In this document: piece by piece, positions 6,279 through 12,839 of the stretch
Layout of the letters: each line of letters begins with the position of its first letter
How positions within the stretch are numbered: position 1 is the first letter of the stretch
Assembly: GCA_023415335.1 (NCBI GenBank)
Contig: JAEZLD010000070.1
Coordinates: forward strand, 1 to 13,569
DNA from: Bacillota bacterium
GTDB taxonomy: Bacteria; Bacillota; Clostridia; Clostridiales; Caloramatoraceae
DNA: 13,569 nt
Reading direction: 5' to 3'
The notes under the pieces: model-generated
The model's database searches: none
Told to the model about the DNA's origin: nothing
The model's input: only the letters and a program-made list of their open reading frames with translations
Program-made: the position numbers and the translations under genes

Positions 6279-7341
6279 GAAAAAGACTATCCGTTTTGAA
6301 TTAATAATTGCTATTATTGAAAGTGGAGCTTTAGCTGCAGTATGCATGCTTCTTATATGTATACTCATGATCTGGGCTTCAGCTAACAAAAGATTTGCCG
6401 TATTTTTTCTAAGCCATATAGTTTTATTCATATTGATTTTCCTATTTATCTTCGTCATACTAACGTGCTTGTTTTTCCTTTTAATTATTGGAAAGCATGT
6501 AAAGTACGTGGAGGAAATAACAAAAACTCTTGATACTATTTCAAATGATAATTTAGATGTGGTTATACCAATTAAAACCTCAAACGAATTGGGAAAGATG
6601 GCTGAAACCATTAATAATATGGCTTACAAGCTCAGGGCATCCATGGAAGAAGAGAGAAGGGCTGAAAAGAATAAAAATGATTTGATTACAAATATATCCC
6701 ATGATTTAAGGACTCCGCTGACATCAACACTGGGATACTTAGAATTAATAAAGAATACCAAAATAGAAGACGAAGGCAGCCTTAAAAAATATATTAGCAT
6801 AGCATATGATAAGTGCAGGGATTTAAAGGCGCTGATCGATGATTTGTTTGAGTATTCCAAGCTTAACAATACAGGGATGACAATAAATAAAATGTGTATA
6901 AGCATTGGGGAGCTTTTAGAGCAGGTGGTTATAGGCTTTATACCTGCCATAGATGCAGCTGGTATGGAATACCGATTGTCATTTTGCAATGAAAAGTTCT
7001 TTGTCAATGCTGACCCCGTACTTTTAACCAGGGTGTTTAATAATCTTATTAATAATGCCATGAGCTATGGAAGAGATGGGAGATATCTGGACATAGAGCT
7101 CCTGAAGGAGGATAGTACTGCAATCATAAGGGTCATAAACTATGGCAAAAGAATTCTGGACTGTGATTTGCCATATATTTTTGAAAGATTCTATCAGGCA
7201 GATAATTCCCGCTCCACTGGAGGGTCAGGACTGGGGTTGGCAATTGTAAAGCGTATATTAGTCATGCATAATGGAACTATTACTGCAGCCAGCGAAGATA
7301 ATAAAACTGTTTTTGAGGTAAAGCTGATGATTCTAAGTTAA
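6268..7341 (+). CDS. VanS-like membrane sensor histidine kinase
   Basis: This is a 357-aa partner of the preceding regulator. Two membrane segments (~13-36 and ~46-74) enclose only a short (~10 aa) external loop, so it probably senses within or at the membrane rather than through a large extracellular domain. A HAMP-like linker (~75-127) leads to the HisKA domain with H145 (NISHDLRTPL). The ATPase domain has the N box (NNLINNA 258-264), a G1-like NYG (291-293) in place of DxG as in many VanS-type kinases, an F box (YIFERFY 303-309) and the G2 box GGSGLGLAI (318-326). The start is TTG at 6268, overlapping the regulator's stop, with GGGGGTAGG 8 nt upstream. The gene converges with the next gene, only 23 nt apart, with no clear terminator. 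Confidence 0.92.
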   Translation: MSVKKKTIRFELIIAIIESGALAAVCMLLICILMIWASANKRFAVFFLSHIVLFILIFLFIFVILTCLFFLLIIGKHVKYVEEITKTLDTISNDNLDVVIPIKTSNELGKMAETINNMAYKLRASMEEERRAEKNKNDLITNISHDLRTPLTSTLGYLELIKNTKIEDEGSLKKYISIAYDKCRDLKALIDDLFEYSKLNNTGMTINKMCISIGELLEQVVIGFIPAIDAAGMEYRLSFCNEKFFVNADPVLLTRVFNNLINNAMSYGRDGRYLDIELLKEDSTAIIRVINYGKRILDCDLPYIFERFYQADNSRSTGGSGLGLAIVKRILVMHNGTITAASEDNKTVFEVKLMILS

Positions 7342-7364
7342 TAGATATACCACTGATATATTAC

Positions 7365-8003
7365 CTACATGAACACAGTAAGTATATACCCAAGCATAAC
7401 ACCTCCAATTAAGCTGAAGAGACTTCTCTTAGGATTATTATACAGAATGACCACAGTTATCATAAACAGGATGGTATCTATAACACTCTTAAAACCAAAA
7501 TACCACATGCCAATTCCAAAGGATGATAGGAGCATGGAGGTTACTATTGAAATATCAACAAATAAAGGCAGAGGCCCATCTCCCTTTGCATACCAGCACA
7601 TATAGGCCGGTATTGGAGAAAAAAGTGTGACCCCATACCAAATCATCATATATGACTTTGGATTAAAGCCGCTGAAGGTTATGGTATACCAGTGATAGCT
7701 CAAGGTCATTCCTGCAAGGAATAGAAACACGTTAAGGGCTGCCCTTAAAGGGGTATTACTGTAGATTGAGATCATAACTGCAAGCAGTATCCATATTCCG
7801 AAGGATGAAAAGACATTGCTTAAATCAAGCACTCCTAATATATACTGCCACCACACGGCGCCATTAATGGATAGGTTATCTAACCACTTGGAGAAGATAC
7901 CTAGAAGGATTCCTAAAATCAATATGATTAGGGTATCTGCAATTTTTTTTGAGGGAGATAGCCGTTTTTTACATGTTCTGACAGAATCAAGATGTTTCAT
8001 CAT
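7365..8003 (-). CDS. multi-pass membrane protein of unknown function
   Basis: The 212-aa protein has about seven hydrophobic segments (~21-39, 64-81, 86-104, 115-137, 145-168, 170-187, 192-212). Conserved-looking motifs on the loops include WWQYILGVLDLSNVFSSFGI, YSNTPLRAALN, SYHWYTITFSGFNP and YAKGDGPLP. The N-terminal ~20 residues are basic and cytosolic. I recall similar uncharacterised proteins in Clostridia (possibly the DUF6518 group, unverified) but no function. The ATG at 8003 is preceded by CAGGAG with 7-nt spacing; the adjacent ATG at 8000 is an alternative. It lies 62 nt downstream of a GNAT gene on the same strand and may be the last cistron of that set. Confidence 0.75.
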   Translation of the reverse strand: MMKHLDSVRTCKKRLSPSKKIADTLIILILGILLGIFSKWLDNLSINGAVWWQYILGVLDLSNVFSSFGIWILLAVMISIYSNTPLRAALNVFLFLAGMTLSYHWYTITFSGFNPKSYMMIWYGVTLFSPIPAYMCWYAKGDGPLPLFVDISIVTSMLLSSFGIGMWYFGFKSVIDTILFMITVVILYNNPKRSLFSLIGGVMLGYILTVFM

Positions 8004-8065
8004 TATTGCACTCCTGTAATATGGTGCTTATTAGGATGGTACTATTATTTTATGAAGGCATATCA

Positions 8066-8644
8066 TTAATTATAATATGGTTCATATACAGCCTTATATA
8101 CTTCTACCGACTTATCCACGTCAATAGCATAATCCTGGACAATGCAGTGGGCATATATATCCTCGTAGTATTCCCGCAGAAGCCTTCCTCCAAGTGCCTG
8201 TATTGTTTTTGCAGAGCCGAGGTTGTCCTTGTCGCAATCAAGAAGAACTTCCTTAATGCCATGCTTCTGGCATACCAGCAATCCTAAGTAAAGGTTTATT
8301 TTACTGTAGCCCTGCCGCCTTTCAGTAGGCCTTATGCAGTAGCCTATATGTCCTGCGAAGTGCCTTAGCTTTTCATTAAGGGCCAGCCTTATATTTATCA
8401 TACCTACTATCCTGTTGTCAGATTGGCGCACTAAGAAAAAGGTTTCCGCGGGAACCTTATCCTCATCGGGCACTCTGTGCTTGTCCTCCTCAAGCTTTTT
8501 AAGCCAGCTGCTGTAGTCATTAAGGTACCTGTACAAGCCACCTACACCATTAATTTCTGATTTACAGGCTATGAATTCATTTATAAAATCTATGGCCTGA
8601 TTTTCATATTCTGCACTTGGCCTGGCATACTTTAATTTTTCCAT
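8066..8644 (-). CDS. GNAT-family N-acetyltransferase
   Basis: The 192-aa protein carries the GNAT core in its second half. The acetyl-CoA-binding region is GHIGYCIRPTERRQGYSK (~98-115), where RRQGYS corresponds to the R/Q-x-x-G-x-G/A pyrophosphate loop (Tyr replacing the x, Ser the last small residue). A beta5/alpha4 region follows (VLLDCDKDNLGSAKTIQALGG, where N-x-x-S-x-x-x-I-x-x-x-G is typical). The N-terminal ~65 residues may form a substrate-binding extension. The substrate is unknown. The frame opens at GTG 8650, but AGGAGGG (8651-8657) abuts it, whereas ATG 8644 is 6 nt away and is preferred. A second GNAT gene lies 41 nt upstream on the same strand, suggesting co-transcription. Confidence 0.85.
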   Translation of the reverse strand: MEKLKYARPSAEYENQAIDFINEFIACKSEINGVGGLYRYLNDYSSWLKKLEEDKHRVPDEDKVPAETFFLVRQSDNRIVGMINIRLALNEKLRHFAGHIGYCIRPTERRQGYSKINLYLGLLVCQKHGIKEVLLDCDKDNLGSAKTIQALGGRLLREYYEDIYAHCIVQDYAIDVDKSVEVYKAVYEPYYN

Positions 8645-8685
8645 ATACACCCCTCCTGATAAATCTGATAATTTTTATTGGCATA

Positions 8686-9174
8686 CTATTCATGATGATA
8701 CTGCATTATTATAAATTCATCATTGCCAATGGGAGTCTCCTTGTATCGTTTGCCACGCATTTTAAAGCCGCACCTTTCATAGCATTTTACTGCCCTTTGG
8801 TTGAAGCTCCTGACCTCCAGCTCAATGGGCATGTCATGATATACCACTTCTATGTATTTAATTATAGAATACACGAAAACTGGACCCAGGTGCCTTCCAC
8901 AAAACTTAGGGTTCATCCCCAATCCCAGCATGACCTTATTATCAACTGGGTAGAATCTAAAGTACCCTATGTAATTGTTATGCTGGTCTACTATCTTGCG
9001 GAACTGGGAATTTCTTTTTTTCTCATCTGCCATGCCCCACCTTTGCTCTTTAACAGTATTCCAGCTTGGGCTGTTATATACTGAATACTCATCCTCATAA
9101 ACCCAATTGCATACTGTCATTGCATCTTGTTCTGTGAAATCTGTTAATAGTAAAAGCATATTCTCATCCAGCAT
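8686..9174 (-). CDS. GNAT-family N-acetyltransferase (RimJ/RimL-like)
   Basis: The 162-aa protein begins LLLLTDFTEQDAMTVCNWVYEDEY, typical of RimJ/RimL-like GNATs that act on small molecules, antibiotics or protein N-termini. The core motif is GLGMNPKFCGRHLGPVFV (~84-101), with CGRHLG as the acetyl-CoA loop, followed by LEVRSFNQRAVKCYERCGF (~119-137, the N-x-R-A-x-x-x-Y-x-x-x-G-F signature). The substrate is unknown. ATG 9174 is chosen over GTG 9183: the G-rich Shine-Dalgarno-like run (complement of 9183-9189) is 8 nt from ATG but overlaps the GTG. The promoter region is shared with, and divergent from, the metal-efflux operon. Confidence 0.85.
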   Translation of the reverse strand: MLDENMLLLLTDFTEQDAMTVCNWVYEDEYSVYNSPSWNTVKEQRWGMADEKKRNSQFRKIVDQHNNYIGYFRFYPVDNKVMLGLGMNPKFCGRHLGPVFVYSIIKYIEVVYHDMPIELEVRSFNQRAVKCYERCGFKMRGKRYKETPIGNDEFIIMQYHHE

Positions 9175-9219
9175 AGGGTCCACCCCCCCGTAAATAATTA
9201 TTGAAAGCTTGGTACTTCC

Positions 9220-9239
9220 ATATTTTATAAAATATTATA
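9220..9239. promoter_or_regulatory. AT palindrome and minus-strand -10 in the divergent region
   Basis: ATATTTTA/TAAAATAT (9220-9235) is a perfect 16-bp palindrome. It overlaps a minus-strand TATAAT (9239-9234) placed about 60 nt upstream of the GNAT gene start. No good -35 is visible. AT-only palindromes arise easily, so the weight is low. Confidence 0.3.
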
Positions 9240-9278
9240 TCATCAGATGAGGGATGAATATACTTTTTTTCTGAAATA

Positions 9279-9307
9279 TTGACATACACTGTGCAGAGTG
9301 GTATATA
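9279..9307 (+). promoter_or_regulatory. promoter of the metal-efflux operon
   Basis: A consensus -35 TTGACA (9279-9284) is followed after 17 nt by TATATA (9302-9307), so transcription should start near 9314, about 40 nt before the repressor gene. This is the best-formed protein-gene promoter in the window. Confidence 0.8.
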
Positions 9308-9319
9308 TAAATATATAAA

Positions 9320-9341
9320 CATATAAGCAACCATTTATATG
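9320..9341 (+). promoter_or_regulatory. candidate operator of the ArsR-type repressor
   Basis: CATATAA (9320-9326) and TTATATG (9335-9341) form a perfect 7-8-7 inverted repeat just downstream of the expected transcription start and before the ribosome binding site GGGAGG (9343-9348). Position, dyad symmetry and AT richness fit ArsR/CadC-type operators, whose repressors block RNA polymerase until metal binds. The exact half-site is not proven. Confidence 0.55.
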
Positions 9342-9354
9342 AGGGAGGCGGCAT

Positions 9355-9717
9355 ATGAAGCAGGGGTATGATATGGAATTCTGTGAATGCAGGCAAATTC
9401 ACTGTGAAGCTGTAAACCTTGTCGCAGACAGAATTCCTGATGAGCTTGAAATGGCAGATATGGCTGAGCTTTTTAAGGTGTTTGGTGATTCTACAAGAAT
9501 AAGGATCCTATACGCCTTGTTTGAAGCAGAGCTTTGTGTATGTGATATAGCAGAGCTTTTAAATATGACACAGCCTGCAATATCATATCAGCTTAAGGTA
9601 CTTAAACAAGCCAAGCTGGTTAAAAACCGGCGTGATGGAAAGACTATTTTCTATTCCCTGGCTGACGAGCATGTAAAAATTATTATAGGTATGGCAAAAC
9701 AGCATTTGGAGGAGTGA
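9355..9717 (+). CDS. CadC-type ArsR/SmtB-family metal-sensing repressor
   Basis: This 120-aa winged-helix repressor should dissociate from DNA when it binds soft/borderline metals. Both metal sites of staphylococcal CadC appear to be present. The alpha3N thiolate site is represented by N-terminal cysteines C10, C12 and C17 and by ELCVCD (C61, C63). The alpha5 site is D104, H106, H117 and E120 (DEHVKIII...HLEE), also with Glu in the last position as in CadC. The recognition helix is ~72-86 (TQPAISYQLKVLKQA), and the wing is around 90-101 (KNRRDGKTIFYS). The ATG at 9355 follows GGGAGG by 6 nt. It is the first gene of a three-gene operon, 6 nt before the HMA gene, and is probably autoregulated through 9320-9341. 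The inferred inducers are Cd, Pb and Zn. Confidence 0.92.
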   Translation: MKQGYDMEFCECRQIHCEAVNLVADRIPDELEMADMAELFKVFGDSTRIRILYALFEAELCVCDIAELLNMTQPAISYQLKVLKQAKLVKNRRDGKTIFYSLADEHVKIIIGMAKQHLEE

Positions 9718-9723
9718 TTTGTT

Positions 9724-9942
9724 ATGAAAAAGACTTATAAAATGGAAGACTTAGATTGTGCAAACTGTGCAACAAAGATGGAGAGGGAAATAAAGAAAAT
9801 AGATGGGGTTACAAATGCTACGGTAAGCTTTATGACCCAGAGGATGACTGTGGAAACCGATGGCGACTCATTAGACGAAATAATGAAGCAGGTAGTTAAA
9901 ATATGTAAGAAGGTAGAACCTGACTGTATAATCCATCTGTAA
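9724..9942 (+). CDS. stand-alone HMA-domain metal-binding protein
   Basis: This is a 72-aa single heavy-metal-associated domain with ferredoxin-like fold. The metal loop is D-C-A-N-C (Cys12, Cys15; the MxCxxC of Cu chaperones is replaced by LDCANC, the form common in Zn/Cd-ATPase N-domains). The remaining strands and helices (MEREIKKIDGVTNATVSF) fit the family. It lies between the repressor and the ATPase; the ATPase lacks an N-terminal HMA domain, so this protein looks like that domain encoded separately. Its likely role is metal delivery or regulation at the ATPase (inference). The ribosome binding site is GGAGGAG (9706-9712). The stop codon overlaps the next gene's AAGGAGGT. Confidence 0.9.
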   Translation: MKKTYKMEDLDCANCATKMEREIKKIDGVTNATVSFMTQRMTVETDGDSLDEIMKQVVKICKKVEPDCIIHL

Positions 9943-9952
9943 GGAGGTTCAT

Positions 9953-11788
9953 ATGAATAAGAACCAGAAGAAGACGTTGTATAGGATAATAATTTCAGCA
10001 GTGCTGCTTATAATAGTGTATCTGCTGCCTTTTGAAGGATATATAAAGCTTGCATGCTACCTTGTACCCTATCTTTTTATTGGATGGGATGTACTGAAGG
10101 ATGCAGTAGGTAATATATTCAGGGGGCAGATGCTGGATGAGAAGTTCCTTATGGCCCTTGCTACCATAGGTGCTTTTGCTATTGGGGAGTATCCGGAAGC
10201 GGTATTTGTTATGCTGTTCTTCCAGGTTGGAGAACTGTTTGAGAAGATTGCTGTAGCAAACAGCAGGAAGTCTGTTGCAAAACTTATGGATATACGCCCT
10301 GACTATGCCAACATAGAAAAGGATGGGGACATAGTACAGGTTGATCCTGAAGATGTTAAGATAGGTGATATTATTATTATAAAGCCTGGGGAGAAGGTGG
10401 CCCTGGATGGAGTTGTACTTGAGGGAAGCTCAAGCCTGAACACCATGGCTCTTACCGGAGAATCTCTGCCCAGGGATGTACAGACTGATGATTCGGTAAT
10501 CTCAGGCTGCATTAATATAAATGGACTTATAAAGGTTAAGGTGACAAAGGAATTTGGGGAATCCACTGTTTCAAAGATTTTGGAGCTTGTTGAAAACTCC
10601 GCCTCTAACAAATCCAAGAGTGAAAACTTCATTACACAGTTTGCACACTGGTATACTCCTATAGTAGTTGGCTCCGCTTTAATTTTGGCAATTGTACCTC
10701 CTGTTATTACTGGCAATTGGAGTGAATGGGTTAACAGGGCACTTATATTCTTAGTTATATCCTGCCCGTGTGCACTGGTGATTTCAGTTCCGCTTACGTA
10801 CTTTTCTGGCATTGGCGGTGCCTCCAAGCATGGGATACTGATTAAGGGCTCAAACTATATGGACGCACTGACACAGGGAAGAGTTATAGTTATGGATAAG
10901 ACAGGAACGCTGACCAAGGGAAGCTTTCTTGTATCTGAGGTTCATCCCTACAGTGGAACAAAGGAGGAGCTTTTAGAGATTGCAGCTCATGCAGAATCAT
11001 ATTCTGACCATCCTATATCATTATCTCTGAAAAAGGCATATGGTAAGGATATAGACAAGACGAGGATATCCAATGTAGAGGAGATTGCAGGCCATGGCGT
11101 GCAGGCCATGGTAGACGGAAATAATGTTTATGCCGGCAACCAGAAGCTTATGGATAAATACAACATTAATGTAGAGGACTGTCCTGCCATAGGGACATTT
11201 GTCCATATGGCAGTTAATGGAGAATATATGGGACACATCGTTATATCCGATGAGGTAAAGGAGGATTCAAAGCAGGCAATAGCAGATTTGAAGGCTCAGG
11301 GGATTGAAAAGGCTGTAATGCTTACAGGAGACCGTAAGGAGGTTGGCGAGTCAGTAGCCCATATATTAGGCCTGGATGAGGTTTATACTGAGCTTCTGCC
11401 AGGGGATAAGGTAAGACGTGTAGAGGAACTGCTCAGGAAGAATGGTAGTAATGGCAAGCTCATATTCGTGGGGGATGGAATAAATGATGCACCTGTACTG
11501 GCCAGGGCTGATATTGGCGTTGCCATGGGGGCCCTAGGCTCGGATGCCGCCATTGAGGCTGCAGATATTGTCCTTATGGATGATAAACCATCTAAAATAG
11601 CCCTTGCCATGAAGATCTCCAGGAAAACAAGAAGTATAGCTGTTCAGAACATTATCTTCGCCCTAGCGGTAAAGGGTGTAGTGCTTATTATGGGAGCCCT
11701 CGGATCTGCAACAATGTGGGAGGCAGTTTTTGCTGACGTGGGTGTTTCGGTAATTGCAATATTAAATGCCACGAGGGCACTAAAGTAA
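9953..11788 (+). CDS. cadA: P1B-2-type Zn/Cd/Pb-exporting ATPase (CadA/ZntA family)
   Basis: This 611-aa efflux ATPase drives metal ions out of the cytoplasm. In order: N-terminal membrane helices (~10-95); actuator domain with TGE (168-170); helix 6 with the metal-binding CPC (271-273); phosphorylation site D315 in DKTGT; HP motif (353-354); GDGINDAP (507-514); and the last membrane helices. N566, K574 and D595 (NIIFALAVKG...ADVG) form the P1B-2 signature that points to Zn/Cd/Pb rather than Cu. It has no N-terminal HMA domain, and about 610 aa is short for CadA proteins that include one; the preceding gene supplies it. The start is ATG 9953 with AAGGAGGT 4 nt upstream. It is the last gene of the operon, ended by the 11813 terminator. 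The gene symbol is by family; Zn versus Cd preference is not resolvable. Confidence 0.95.
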   Translation: MNKNQKKTLYRIIISAVLLIIVYLLPFEGYIKLACYLVPYLFIGWDVLKDAVGNIFRGQMLDEKFLMALATIGAFAIGEYPEAVFVMLFFQVGELFEKIAVANSRKSVAKLMDIRPDYANIEKDGDIVQVDPEDVKIGDIIIIKPGEKVALDGVVLEGSSSLNTMALTGESLPRDVQTDDSVISGCININGLIKVKVTKEFGESTVSKILELVENSASNKSKSENFITQFAHWYTPIVVGSALILAIVPPVITGNWSEWVNRALIFLVISCPCALVISVPLTYFSGIGGASKHGILIKGSNYMDALTQGRVIVMDKTGTLTKGSFLVSEVHPYSGTKEELLEIAAHAESYSDHPISLSLKKAYGKDIDKTRISNVEEIAGHGVQAMVDGNNVYAGNQKLMDKYNINVEDCPAIGTFVHMAVNGEYMGHIVISDEVKEDSKQAIADLKAQGIEKAVMLTGDRKEVGESVAHILGLDEVYTELLPGDKVRRVEELLRKNGSNGKLIFVGDGINDAPVLARADIGVAMGALGSDAAIEAADIVLMDDKPSKIALAMKISRKTRSIAVQNIIFALAVKGVVLIMGALGSATMWEAVFADVGVSVIAILNATRALK

Positions 11789-11812
11789 GGAAAGTATATA
11801 TCAGATAATCGG

Positions 11813-11849
11813 TAAACACCTTTTGTTATATGCAGAAGGTGTTTATTTT
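11813..11849 (+). terminator. terminator of the metal-efflux operon
   Basis: TAAACACCTT (11813-11822) pairs perfectly with AAGGTGTTTA (11836-11845) around a 13-nt loop, followed by TTTT. It lies 25 nt after the ATPase stop. Confidence 0.88.
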
Positions 11850-12007
11850 GCATCTATGTTATAGCCTCAAAAACTTAAATCGCACAAGTACTGAAAAGTA
11901 TAGTATAATAAAAATGCTATTATAATGTTGGTTGTTCTAAAGGAGAGTAAAAGACCTACTTAAACCCATAAAAAATCTATTCATTTCAGTAGGTCTTGTT
12001 TTATTGT
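11850..12007 (+). other. short non-coding interval with -10 boxes and a terminator-like hairpin
   Basis: Two TATAAT hexamers (11904-11909 and 11921-11926) precede a 10-bp inverted repeat, AAGACCTACT (11951-11960) with AGTAGGTCTT (11988-11997), followed by GTTTTATT. No ORF lies between them, although AAAGGAGAG (11939-11947) resembles a ribosome binding site. No convincing -35 is present. It may be a small RNA unit, a second terminator, or the scar of a lost gene. Confidence 0.4.
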
Positions 12008-12246
12008 CATGCAAGCAGGAAATTTGCATGTCAAATTCCGAAAGTGAAATTCTGTACTTTGTGCAGAGTGATATTTTTGTCTTCGGCAAAAGTGATATTG
12101 AAAGTCTTTCCGCTTTCAGTGATATTATATTCGCCCAGCCAACTCGGCGAGAGCTGAATATCACTGCGAAGCAATATCACTTGCATAGCAAATATAACTC
12201 GCAAAAGGCGAATATAACTGCGGAGTATTCTTTAGAACACTCCGCA
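12008..12246 (+). repeat. mirror-image array of mini-hairpins with an 8-nt module
   Basis: The module GTGATATT occurs at 12068, 12092 and 12119, with variants GTGAAATT (12044) and GTCAAATT (12030). Its reverse complement AATATCAC occurs at 12157 and 12173, with variant AATATAAC at 12191 and 12211. Nearly every spacer is a different small hairpin: CATGCAA/TTGCATG (12008-12030), TTTTG/CAAAA, GAAAG/CTTTC, TCGCC/GGCGA at the centre, TTGC/GCAA, TCGC/GCGA, and TGCGGAGT/ACTCCGCA (12219-12246). The whole is thus an inverted array of modules with hairpins between them. It is not a CRISPR (spacers 6-30 nt, self-complementary; the module flips). It may be a REP/MITE-like element or a structured leader; I cannot name the family. 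Confidence 0.75.
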
Positions 12247-12267
12247 AACGACGGGATGGAATTGTAT

Positions 12268-12702
12268 ATGAAAAAGAAAGTATTAAAGTGGCTTCCTGTA
12301 GCAATATGGTGCTGTGTAATATTCTTTTTTTCTCAGCAGAATGGCCAGGAGTCAGGGAATACCAGCGAGCTTGCAAAGAAGCTGTTTATGCTTATAGGTA
12401 TAGATGTAAACTCTATTCTTGGAGAAATGGCAACCTTTATAATCAGAAAGGGAGCTCATTTTACCGAGTATTTTATATTATACCTGCTCACTTTTAATGC
12501 CTTTGGAAATGACAAAGGTCTTAAGAGACGGCTGGCAGGAGCAATGATGTTTACAGCATTCTATGCTGTAACCGATGAGATACATCAGTATTTTATACCT
12601 GGAAGAGCCTGTGCATTGAAGGATGTCTTGATTGATTCATCGGGAGGAGTGTTGGCCGGTGTAATAATGTATATAAGGCATAAAAGGAGTGCTGAACGTT
12701 AG
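12268..12702 (+). CDS. VanZ-family membrane protein
   Basis: This is a 144-aa integral membrane protein. The VanZ signatures are present: a first membrane segment ending in FFFSQQNGQ (8-26), RKGAHFTEY (60-68), DEIHQYFIPGR (103-113) and KDVLIDSSGG (118-127), with membrane helices between. VanZ itself gives low-level teicoplanin resistance by an unknown route, but the family is very widespread in Bacillota and most members are unstudied. The open frame extends back to 12004, but this extension merely translates the hairpin array. The proper start is ATG 12268, 7 nt after GGGATGGA (12253-12260); ATG 12256 is an alternative. The gene is monocistronic, with a terminator at 12801. Confidence 0.85.
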   Translation: MKKKVLKWLPVAIWCCVIFFFSQQNGQESGNTSELAKKLFMLIGIDVNSILGEMATFIIRKGAHFTEYFILYLLTFNAFGNDKGLKRRLAGAMMFTAFYAVTDEIHQYFIPGRACALKDVLIDSSGGVLAGVIMYIRHKRSAER

Positions 12703-12726
12703 TAATTTCAAAGCTTCTTCCAATAG

Positions 12727-12796
12727 TTATGCACAGCTGTGCATAATCCTGTGGAAAAAAATGTAATATACACTACAGAAAGACAGACCACAGGAT
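12727..12796. promoter_or_regulatory. palindrome nest with DnaA-box-like motifs
   Basis: A perfect 20-bp palindrome, TTATGCACAG/CTGTGCATAA (12727-12746), holds two inverted copies of TTATGCACA, one base from the DnaA box TTATCCACA. It is followed at once by ATCCTGTGG (12746-12754), whose exact inverted copy CCACAGGAT is at 12788-12796. The stretch AATCCTGTGGAAAAA is repeated at 877-891, where TTATGCACA also occurs nearby (923-931). DnaA or another dimeric regulator may bind; this is inference from sequence likeness. Confidence 0.5.
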
Positions 12797-12800
12797 GTAT

Positions 12801-12839
12801 ATAAAATAGGGGATAGGCCATAGCCTATCCTGATTTTAT
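12801..12839 (+). terminator. terminator after the VanZ-family gene
   Basis: The perfect stem GGATAGGC (12811-12818) / GCCTATCC (12823-12830) with loop CATA is extended by a second pairing, ATAAAAT (12801-12807) with ATTTTAT (12833-12839). The T-rich right arm completes a bidirectional terminator, about 100 nt after the stop codon. Confidence 0.85.

Noticed and set aside
6195..6611. 138-aa minus-strand frame
   Set aside because: Antisense shadow of the regulator/kinase junction, whose coding strand carries clear motifs.
8617..9084. 155-aa plus-strand frame
   Set aside because: It runs antisense over a GNAT gene with clear motif conservation on the minus strand and has no ribosome binding site.
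10303..10827. 174-aa minus-strand frame
   Set aside because: Antisense to the ATPase actuator and CPC region; low-complexity Ser/Thr/Pro content typical of a shadow frame.
12008..12246. CRISPR array
   Set aside because: The repeated module is only 8 nt, changes orientation midway, and spacers are short, unequal and self-complementary; no cas genes.
5577..12702. Vancomycin/teicoplanin resistance cluster
   Set aside because: VanR/VanS-like and VanZ-family proteins are present, but vanH, a D-Ala-D-Lac ligase and vanX are absent and the VanZ gene is 5 kb away; all three families are common in Clostridia without resistance.
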